A stretch of 11,681 nucleotides of DNA, taken from Coriobacteriales bacterium (GTDB lineage Bacteria; Actinomycetota; Coriobacteriia; Coriobacteriales; UBA8131). Where the stretch lies: NCBI GenBank assembly GCA_031268525.1, contig JAIRXA010000050.1:1-11681 (forward strand), in the 5' to 3' direction. A program made the position numbers and the translations under genes. The notes beneath the pieces are model-generated. The model saw only the letters and a list, made by a program, of their open reading frames with translations. It searched no databases and had not been told where the DNA came from. This document shows positions 1-5,904 of the stretch, in pieces; position 1 is the first letter of the stretch, and every line of letters begins with the position of its first letter.

Positions 1-1
1 A

Positions 2-28
2 TTGACCCCGACGAGACTCCTGTCTCAT
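2..28 (-). CDS. Possible start of a further downstream gene, cut by the window edge
   Basis: On the minus strand an ATG overlaps the TGA stop of the TorD-like gene (ATGA overlap at 28-25), with a GAAGGG stretch just upstream that could serve as ribosome binding site. Only nine codons are visible (reading MRQESRRGQ), too few to recognise a family. The tight overlap would fit another member of the molybdoenzyme operon, such as a cofactor maturation gene or a membrane subunit, but this is a guess. The ATG could equally be chance. Confidence 0.22.
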
Positions 29-723
29 TTCCCTTCATCGAGACCCTCACCAGAAATAATCTCGATGAGATCAGCTATCGTATCCAGGTCAAGTTCCAGG
101 TAGCCCCTGGTGGCTTTTAGGGCGCCACGGTAGAAACGGGTCTTCAAGATCTTCTCGGCGCGTTTGGCAAACAGGTCAAACCACGAGAAAATATGTTGAT
201 CGATGAATTCACGAGATAATTCCAGATTGCGGATGGCTTCAGAAGGGTTATCGTCCTTCAGTGCCAGACCGGCACGGTCAGCCAGAAGGGCGATGAATTC
301 CAGCTCAAAACTCAGATGGTCTTCGGGGAGTCTGATCTTGCTGTCCAGCTTGATTCCCTCGTCTCGGTAGACGCGGTAGACCTGGTGGCGCGGTTCCTGA
401 TTGAGCAAGGCCTTTTCGCTGATAAATACACTTGCATAGGGCACGGCGACCTCGCCCTCAAGCGATTCGACGCCATCAAAACACATGGTGTAATCGGTGG
501 CGAGCTGTTGCCGGGTGCCGGTATGGTGTCGTTTCAGCGCGCGTCCCATATCATTGAAGCCTTCGGCTAAAAGACCGGTACCCTCGAGCTGTTGAGCCAG
601 GGCGATGTAATCCATTGCAGCAAATCGATGGATCTCAGCTTCGTCTAAGGGCTTGAAGAATATGCGTGAAAACATCCGATAACTGGCGGCACGATCAGCT
701 GAAACCTCAACAGGAGATATCAT
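25..723 (-). CDS. TorD/DmsD-family maturation chaperone for the molybdoenzyme
   Basis: This is a 232-residue, mostly helical cytoplasmic protein of the TorD family, whose members bind the twin-arginine signal and apoprotein of molybdopterin reductases and hold them back until the cofactor is inserted. The family signature is visible: EDH followed by EL and F at residues 134-143, and FIDQH...W at 173-181, matching the usual E-x-DH-x3-EL-x-F and FxxxHxxxW motifs. The length fits the family (about 200-230 residues). Its likely client is the 1067-residue Tat-bearing enzyme encoded upstream on the same strand. It is separated from the ferredoxin gene by a 94-nt gap containing a perfect hairpin. 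Its ribosome binding site (AGGGATAGG before the ATG at 723) is weaker than those of the enzyme genes, which would fit a lower dose of chaperone than enzyme. An internal ATG at codon 17 is a less likely start, because the N-terminal helix is normally present. Confidence 0.9.
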   Translation of the reverse strand: MISPVEVSADRAASYRMFSRIFFKPLDEAEIHRFAAMDYIALAQQLEGTGLLAEGFNDMGRALKRHHTGTRQQLATDYTMCFDGVESLEGEVAVPYASVFISEKALLNQEPRHQVYRVYRDEGIKLDSKIRLPEDHLSFELEFIALLADRAGLALKDDNPSEAIRNLELSREFIDQHIFSWFDLFAKRAEKILKTRFYRGALKATRGYLELDLDTIADLIEIISGEGLDEGK

Positions 724-751
724 ACCTATCCCTTCAAAAGACGTGTGAGCC

Positions 752-783
752 TGTGATGGCGGAGCGCTTGTTCCGCCATCACA
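752..783 (-). promoter_or_regulatory. Perfect intercistronic hairpin between ferredoxin and chaperone genes
   Basis: The arms TGTGATGGCGGA (752-763) and TCCGCCATCACA (772-783) are exactly complementary, 12 bp around an 8-nt loop. In the leftward transcript the hairpin lies 34 nt past the ferredoxin stop and 28 nt before the chaperone ATG. It is not followed by a U-run on the minus strand, so it does not look like a standard intrinsic terminator. It may instead stabilise the upstream message, mark a processing site or attenuate chaperone expression. The structure is certain; the role is inferred. Confidence 0.8.
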
Positions 784-817
784 TCCTAAAGCTCATAGTG
801 CTTCGAGGATAACAGAC

Positions 818-1504
818 TTACAGGAATCTGGTGGGAGCTTCCTCTGCCCCCAGGCCCCTCCAGGTCGCAATCTCTTCGGAGAGGATGTACTTGACTGCCG
901 GTGAGGCGCCTTCGGCTTCGATTGAATGGATTCCACGTCCATCGGCTTCAGCCTGAGCGAGAACCTTACTGGCATCGGAGTTGGGATCTTCCAGATCGCC
1001 ATAATGGCGAGCTCCGCACGAGCAGTTATGCACGCAAGGTGGTACCGCATGAGCCGGATCGGTAGTGTCTTCCCTGTTCTCGACACCATCGCTGGTAGCG
1101 GTCAGGTGGTTGCAGAGAGTGCATTTCTCCACGACATTCTCTGCCGCGTTGAACCAGCGGACGCTGGGTCGGATATTACCCTCGTCATTGCTGTAGGGGC
1201 AGGCGACCAGGCAGGCCTTATCGCCAATACACTTCTCCTTGTCGATCAGTACGACATTGTTATCCGGGTCACGGTATGAGGCACCGGTCGGGCAGGCAGC
1301 GACGCAGGGCGAATTGACACACTGCTGGCACTGGATAGGTACCCAGTACATATCGATGTCTGGATGTGTGCCAATCGGGATAACGGGCTTGACATGGTTC
1401 CAGTAATTGCCCAAAGCGACGTTATTCTCGAACTTGCAGGCTACCACGCAAGAATCGCAGCCAGAACAACGATCAAGATCGATAACCAAGACTCGCATAG
1501 GCAT
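818..1504 (-). CDS. Four-cluster [Fe-S] ferredoxin subunit (DmsB/PsrB-like) of the molybdoenzyme
   Basis: This 228-residue electron-transfer subunit would pass electrons through iron-sulfur clusters to the molybdenum subunit encoded just upstream. Four cysteine groups can be read: C13/C16/C19/C23; C59/C62/C67/C71 (ending CPTGA); C92-x5-C98-x3-C102; and C128/C131 with C157/C161, where C163 is an extra nearby cysteine. The third group reads CIGDKAC, so Asp95 stands where the second cysteine usually is. Family members keep 14-16 cysteine ligands; in NarH the same position is Trp and the cluster is [3Fe-4S]. There is no signal peptide, so it is expected to be exported bound to its Tat-bearing partner. 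Translation is coupled: the start overlaps the upstream stop (TAATG) and is preceded by GGAGGTGATC at 1518-1509, an almost complete anti-16S match. The 26-residue insert between C131 and C157 is longer than in E. coli DmsB. The subunit type is secure; the electron donor is unknown. Confidence 0.93.
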   Translation of the reverse strand: MPMRVLVIDLDRCSGCDSCVVACKFENNVALGNYWNHVKPVIPIGTHPDIDMYWVPIQCQQCVNSPCVAACPTGASYRDPDNNVVLIDKEKCIGDKACLVACPYSNDEGNIRPSVRWFNAAENVVEKCTLCNHLTATSDGVENREDTTDPAHAVPPCVHNCSCGARHYGDLEDPNSDASKVLAQAEADGRGIHSIEAEGASPAVKYILSEEIATWRGLGAEEAPTRFL

Positions 1505-4500
1505 TATTGATCACCTCCAGCGGGAGCGGCGGCGGGAAAGACAACGGGCGGTGTAATCAGGTCTCTGTTGCCGATTGCCGCCCCAATGTCGTCGGGCAGA
1601 TATTCGTTCTTTGTATCAGGCAGGAACGGCGCGAACTCTGTGGGCTCAAACCAGATATTCGCGGGCTTCTCCGACTTCTTGATATTGACGGCAAAACCGC
1701 GGTTGGTGTAGGAGCCAAAGACCTCGTTGAAATTCGGATCGACGGCATTGGTGATGACATTGATGTTGCATTCTGCCCAGCCGCCGGTCTTGGTGCTCTG
1801 TGTGGAGTCAAAGCATTCCGGATTCCAGAAACGCTCCAGCCACAACACGTTTGGCGCAACGACTTCTGCTACATAGGCGACGGTCCGAATTGGCTCGGCT
1901 GTCTTGGTGTTCTGTGCTTTGGTGCCAGAATAGGACAACTCGGTACCAACGGACCTGGTGTGATCATAGGTCTCACCCTGGGTGCGACGCGAGGAGATCT
2001 CCACCCAGTCGCCGTTTGCGATACCGTATTCTGCTGCCGTCTTGGGATTGATCCGAACGGGGGAGACGGGATACAGCTCACGGGCAAAGGCCGAATGACG
2101 CATCGTGCCGTGATGGAAGTAATAGACGCGACCAGAGGTGATTGCCAACGGGAACTCGGGGTCGTAGGGTGCGATGAAGTTTCCGGCATTGGCGACCTCG
2201 GGGGCCTCCTTTTGTTGCGGCACATTACAGATCGGCGAGTAGTCACCGCCAAAGGTGCCGACCCGTGGATCGATCGGTGCCTGTTCACGCGGATAGCAGT
2301 AGGGGAAGCCATTGCGCCCCATCTTGATGACGAGCGTGCAATAGACCTCACATTTACGCGACTCAGTACCAAAACCGACCGGCAGACCATCGTTTGCCGT
2401 AACCAGATGCTGCCCATAGGTCCAGTACTGATCGGGAGGTGTGACGTTGTAGACATCGGAGCGATTCTTGGCGGCCGCGAGGTAATCGTCTCGTGTCGCG
2501 CCTTCCTCCAGGCCTAAAACGGGACCAAAGTTGGCGATCTGCGCCGCCCACTCGGCATCCTCGGAGTCGGCTCCGCCCAAAACACCCAGCCCGAGGGGGA
2601 ATTGCAGACCCATCTCGGTCATCGACTTGCCGGTCGCACCAAAGGTGATGCTGTCCAGCTTCTCGTTGAGTTTGGCAGCGGCGGCGTCGATAACGCGTTT
2701 TGGCGGCACGCTGTTTGGCACGGTCTCACCGAGGTGGATGATACCGGGGGAGGGGAAGGCATAATTGAGCTGGCCGAACGCAGAGGCGTTGGTTGCCTCA
2801 AGCCACTCCTCCAGCGGGAAGATCAGGTCGGCGACCTCGATCTGGAAGGAGGTGATCATGGGGTATTGGGCGATGATAAAGTCAACACCATCGTTCATGA
2901 TGGCGTTATACCAGGCACCTGCAGAACCCAACACGGCGAACTTGTTGCCGGACATATCGAACCAGACACGCGGCTTGAAGGGCTCACCGGTTTCGATGGC
3001 TTCGCGGACCGTCGGAATGTGGCTGTGGCACCATTCGTACAGACCCTTATGGTTCTTCATGCCCAAACGATCGATCAACAGTTGGTTCATCGCATACAGG
3101 GTCTTCTGGGTCATGAACGGAGGCATTGGCCCTTCGGGATCCCAGTCTTCAGGAATGGCGGCGATCCGACCTTCGTTAGCCTCCCTGGTGGCGCCGACTT
3201 CGTAGCCGATACCGTACATCTGACCGAACATGCCACCAAAGCCGTTCCAGAAACGGGTTGGACGGGGAGCTTCGCCGTCGGGCGGCAGGGGACCGTTTTG
3301 TGTCAGGGTCGCACCAGGCTTGTTGACGTAGCCCATGATCATGTCCAGACCACACAGACCGATCGGTACCTGAGAGGCGGTTTCTTCCATGTCGGAGGCA
3401 ACGCCGTTGGCGATACCGGCGACTTCGGCGCTCGTGTACAGATCGATAGCTGCGCGGATGCGATCCCTGGGAACCCAGCAGAATTCCTCGGCCTTCTCCA
3501 AGGTCCAGGGGTCAGCTTCATCGCGATAGACTTGAGCAGCACTTCTGGAGCTTTTGCCCAAAACATCGGCTCTTGCCAAAACCTGCGGATTGACAGTCTT
3601 GGAGACTTCGGCAGGATCACCAAAGGGCAGCGGTGCAATCTGGCCGGTATTCTCATCCACGCAGACGTAAACCGGAGTGTTATCCGGGGTGGTCTGGGCT
3701 TCTGCGCCAAAGACCTCGGTTGCCAACCAGGGCAGCTTGGTGTCCGGGTTGATCAGGAAGGGCATGTTGGTGTAGTACTTGGTGAATTCCTCATCGTAGA
3801 GCTTTTCGTCGAGGATAACGCGATACCAGGCCAGGATCAGGGCGTCGTCAGAACCAGGACGGACGGGCAGATGGATGGTCGCCTTAACGGCGTCCGGCGA
3901 GAAGTTCGGGTCAACGACGATGGTTTTGCAGCCGCGGGCACGCAGTTCGGCCATAGCGCGACCGGACTGTGCCGTCTGCGAAACGGATGGTTGAGCCGCC
4001 CAGAGTACCAGAACCTTGGTATTCTGCGTAACGCCTTTGGCCTCTTCGAGCGGAGCCAGGCCCTTGAAGGGTTCGAGGACGGCGCAATCGGCGATGGATT
4101 GGTCGGCACCGTTGTACATATAGCCTGCCACCGCGATACGTGGCAGGTAGCATTGTGCGCAACCTGGCTCAAAAACGGTTGGCGACCCGAGTGCCATCGG
4201 CGTGGTCATGGCCTGCATAAAGCTGTAGGCGCCACCACCACCGACTGAACAGAAGAAGGCGTAGGTGCCATACTTCTCAATCGCCTCTGCGATCTTTGAG
4301 GATGCGAGTTCAATGGCTTCGTCCCAGGAAACCCGCTCCCAGGCTGCCGTAGCGGCACCGCGAGCACCCGTGCGCTTGAGTGGATAGAGCACACGTCTCG
4401 GACTGTAGCATGTATGGATCTGATTGAGGGCTTTCATGCAGAGCGAACCCTGAGAAGTCGGGGCATCGGGATGTCCTTCGATCTTGACGACCACACCGTC

Positions 4501-4707
4501 TGAAACATACACCTTGCAGGGGCATGCCTGAATGCAGCCGTGACAGATCGAGACGTACATACTGATCTCGGATGCTCCACCCGTGCCTTCGTCGCCCGAA
4601 TCGGATGGCGAAAAACAACCGGTAAGAGCTGATCCCGCAGCTAATGCGGCACCGGCGACTGTCGCGGATTGCACGAACGAGCGGCGTGTCATTGTAGCTT
4701 GATTCAT
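1504..4707 (-). CDS. Tat-exported molybdopterin oxidoreductase, DMSO reductase superfamily, probable lipoprotein
   Basis: This 1067-residue protein is the catalytic subunit of a bis-molybdopterin guanine dinucleotide enzyme. The N-terminus has a twin-arginine signal (TRRSFVQ, residues 7-13) and a hydrophobic stretch ending in LTGC, giving a probable lipid-anchored Cys31 on the outer face of the membrane. A [4Fe-4S] motif follows: C55-x2-C58-x3-C62-x27-C90. The next segment, FEPGCAQCYLPR (180-191), is where the family places its molybdenum ligand; Cys186 fits best by spacing, Cys183 is the alternative. The C-terminal dinucleotide-binding domain begins near residue 852 (LAITSGR...HHGTMRH). Its ferredoxin partner and chaperone are encoded directly downstream. 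AAAGGAG (4720-4714) lies 6 nt before the chosen ATG and favours it over the ATG at codon 6. The substrate is unknown: the arrangement with a membrane LuxR regulator resembles both DMSO-reductase-like loci and the catechol dehydroxylase loci known in Eggerthella and Gordonibacter, but no substrate-deciding residue can be assigned here. Confidence 0.93.
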   Translation of the reverse strand: MNQATMTRRSFVQSATVAGAALAAGSALTGCFSPSDSGDEGTGGASEISMYVSICHGCIQACPCKVYVSDGVVVKIEGHPDAPTSQGSLCMKALNQIHTCYSPRRVLYPLKRTGARGAATAAWERVSWDEAIELASSKIAEAIEKYGTYAFFCSVGGGGAYSFMQAMTTPMALGSPTVFEPGCAQCYLPRIAVAGYMYNGADQSIADCAVLEPFKGLAPLEEAKGVTQNTKVLVLWAAQPSVSQTAQSGRAMAELRARGCKTIVVDPNFSPDAVKATIHLPVRPGSDDALILAWYRVILDEKLYDEEFTKYYTNMPFLINPDTKLPWLATEVFGAEAQTTPDNTPVYVCVDENTGQIAPLPFGDPAEVSKTVNPQVLARADVLGKSSRSAAQVYRDEADPWTLEKAEEFCWVPRDRIRAAIDLYTSAEVAGIANGVASDMEETASQVPIGLCGLDMIMGYVNKPGATLTQNGPLPPDGEAPRPTRFWNGFGGMFGQMYGIGYEVGATREANEGRIAAIPEDWDPEGPMPPFMTQKTLYAMNQLLIDRLGMKNHKGLYEWCHSHIPTVREAIETGEPFKPRVWFDMSGNKFAVLGSAGAWYNAIMNDGVDFIIAQYPMITSFQIEVADLIFPLEEWLEATNASAFGQLNYAFPSPGIIHLGETVPNSVPPKRVIDAAAAKLNEKLDSITFGATGKSMTEMGLQFPLGLGVLGGADSEDAEWAAQIANFGPVLGLEEGATRDDYLAAAKNRSDVYNVTPPDQYWTYGQHLVTANDGLPVGFGTESRKCEVYCTLVIKMGRNGFPYCYPREQAPIDPRVGTFGGDYSPICNVPQQKEAPEVANAGNFIAPYDPEFPLAITSGRVYYFHHGTMRHSAFARELYPVSPVRINPKTAAEYGIANGDWVEISSRRTQGETYDHTRSVGTELSYSGTKAQNTKTAEPIRTVAYVAEVVAPNVLWLERFWNPECFDSTQSTKTGGWAECNINVITNAVDPNFNEVFGSYTNRGFAVNIKKSEKPANIWFEPTEFAPFLPDTKNEYLPDDIGAAIGNRDLITPPVVFPAAAPAGGDQ

Positions 4708-4901
4708 ATCTCACTCCTTTTCCTGCTACCTTGTCGAACTTCGTGGGACTCTCATCGGATTGGAACGTGTAATAGTGGAATGTGCGATTCTTCTGTCGAA
4801 AAGTTCCTCTGAGACCCACCTTTACCCTGATGCATTGGTAATCTTCTGGGCTTCATGGCCCGCCGCATCCTTTAAGGCCTCCTCTCTGATCCGAGGTGTT
4901 T
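4708..4901 (-). promoter_or_regulatory. 194-nt leader between the winged-helix-like gene and the molybdoenzyme gene
   Basis: This gap is long for genes in one operon. It contains a possible 38-codon reading frame (4868-4752) and a weak promoter-like pair on the minus strand: TCGACA (4799-4794) and TATTAC (4774-4769), with a 19-nt spacer that is longer than ideal. No strong hairpin with a U-run is visible, so read-through from the upstream gene is plausible. Whether the molybdoenzyme has its own promoter here cannot be decided by eye. Confidence 0.3.
4752..4868 (-). CDS. Possible 38-residue leader peptide
   Basis: A short frame on the minus strand starts with ATG at 4868, 9 nt after a GGAGG sequence (4882-4878), and ends at a TGA at 4754-4752, 44 nt before the molybdoenzyme ATG. 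The peptide is arginine-rich at its start (MRRAMKPRR) and resembles nothing I recognise. The good ribosome binding site is the only positive evidence. It could be a regulatory leader peptide, a true small protein, or chance. Confidence 0.22.
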   Translation of the reverse strand: MRRAMKPRRLPMHQGKGGSQRNFSTEESHIPLLHVPIR

Positions 4902-5642
4902 TCAGGCGCTTCTGGCGCTCTTTAACAGGGAGAGACCCTCCGGAGTGACTACCCAGCCTTCGTCGAAGACAATGCCTCCCGCAGATGCCAATTTGTCGAC
5001 GAATACACTCGGCTGCATATCGGAGTCGCCCACATTGCGGCCATCTCTCAAGACTGGTCGACCGCGCAGCAGTTGGTCGACTTCGTTATAGCTGTGTTTC
5101 TCAGTCAGGAATTCCAGCACTTCAAGGTAGGTATCGGTGCGTGTCGGGTTGCCTTCAAGCAGCGCTAGAAGCCGTTGTTGTGGACTAAAGACAGCCAGCA
5201 CCTCTTTACCGACTTTGGTAATTTCGATGATGATGTCATCTATCAGGTCATCGATCTCATCTTCGGTCTTACCTTCGCGCTGTTCATCGGTGATCGGAGC
5301 GCCTGTGGTATCAATCTCGACGAATACCAGTGCACCGGCATCGACCAACCACTCAATCAGAAAGTAAGGTGGCTGGGTGGCGGATTTGAATTCTGGCAGA
5401 GACTGGATCAGGCTCTCTAGATCAAAAAGAGGCAGAGCCCCCGAAGCTGTGGCTCCGAGTATTCGCAGCAGTATCGGGCGATTGAGAGTATTGGAAAGCA
5501 GTAGTTGATTGGTGCGGGCAACCTTCTCTTCAAAAGCCAGCGCCTGCTCGTCGGCCTGCTCGTCGGCTCGCTCATCGGCCTGTCCGTCGGCCTGTCCGCT
5601 GGATACCGCACCATCAGCTTCAAGTTCCCGTGTTGTTCCCAT
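4902..5642 (-). CDS. Hypothetical protein with two similar winged-helix-like halves
   Basis: I do not recognise this 246-residue soluble protein as a named family. After a low-complexity start rich in Q/A/D/E (about residues 15-34), two halves can be aligned. Residues 55-110 contain ILLRILGA and then QPPYFLIEWLVDAGALVF; residues 155-240 contain RLLALLEG and then QPSVFVDKLASAGGIVF. Both have the helix, helix, 'AG-hydrophobic' strand pattern of winged-helix domains, and the protein ends in VVTPEGLSLL, as many winged-helix proteins do. Between them lies a very acidic helix (EDEIDDLIDD, 127-136). There is no signal peptide or membrane segment. GAGGAGG (5658-5652) is well placed before the ATG. 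It is the first gene of the leftward cluster and is divergent from the membrane LuxR gene, so a cytoplasmic regulatory or maturation role for the reductase is plausible but unproven. The very acidic composition speaks against simple DNA binding. Confidence 0.8.
   Translation of the reverse strand: MGTTRELEADGAVSSGQADGQADERADEQADEQALAFEEKVARTNQLLLSNTLNRPILLRILGATASGALPLFDLESLIQSLPEFKSATQPPYFLIEWLVDAGALVFVEIDTTGAPITDEQREGKTEDEIDDLIDDIIIEITKVGKEVLAVFSPQQRLLALLEGNPTRTDTYLEVLEFLTEKHSYNEVDQLLRGRPVLRDGRNVGDSDMQPSVFVDKLASAGGIVFDEGWVVTPEGLSLLKSARSA
5542..5601 (-). repeat. Five in-frame 12-nt tandem repeats in the 5' part of the hypothetical gene
   Basis: Five consecutive 12-nt units are visible: two identical copies of GCCTGCTCGTCG (plus-strand sense, 5542-5565), then three diverged copies up to 5601. 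They encode a Q/R-A-D-E/G tetrapeptide repeat in the flexible N-terminus. The unit length is a multiple of three, so copy-number change would alter only the length of the tail. Confidence 0.9.
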
Positions 5643-5698
5643 ATTCAGATTCCTCCTCGGTTCTCCGTGGCTGAAATGCTACTCAATCCCGCGAAAGT

Positions 5699-5757
5699 TC
5701 AATTACCTAAATGTTGATGAACTCTCCTTTGTGCATCATCAATTTTTAAGTAATTGA
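5699..5757. promoter_or_regulatory. Large imperfect palindrome in the divergent intergenic region; candidate operator
   Basis: Two 22-nt arms (5699-5720 and 5736-5757) surround a 15-nt spacer. When one arm is reverse-complemented, 19 of 22 positions agree, including the outer 8 (TCAATTAC/GTAATTGA) and the inner 7 (TTGATGA/TCATCAA). It lies 57 nt from the start of the leftward hypothetical gene and 148 nt from the chosen start of the rightward LuxR gene. It is far more AT-rich than its surroundings. It is a natural candidate for a dimeric or tetrameric regulator site, most simply the neighbouring LuxR protein. On the plus strand the inner stem is followed by TTTTT, so a weak terminator is an alternative reading. 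Confidence 0.7.
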
Positions 5758-5904
5758 GTATTTGAGTTGCCTTTGGGAGGATCAATCCGGCACTTCAAGG
5801 CGGTACTTTCATTCCCGCTGAAATTGTGTCATGCTAAATATGTATTGCGCGGAGAACAGGGAGGGTCAGCAAAAATCCCACATTCAGGATGGGCTGGCAG
5901 TTCT

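Noticed and set aside
2602..4248. Long open frame on the plus strand, antisense to the molybdoenzyme gene
   Set aside because: It lies wholly opposite a strongly supported gene, has no domain-like pattern, and is explained by codon bias of the real gene. The same applies to the plus-strand frame at 1507-2517.
5736..5745. TCATCAATTTTT read as an intrinsic terminator on the plus strand
   Set aside because: The inner stem is only 7 bp and AT-rich with a 15-nt loop, and no gene ends upstream on the plus strand. The full 59-bp symmetry is better read as a DNA site.
5767..5904. N-terminal extension of the first LuxR protein from a TTG at 5767
   Set aside because: The added 46 residues look like translated intergenic sequence, no ribosome binding site precedes the TTG, and membrane LuxR proteins normally start shortly before the first helix.
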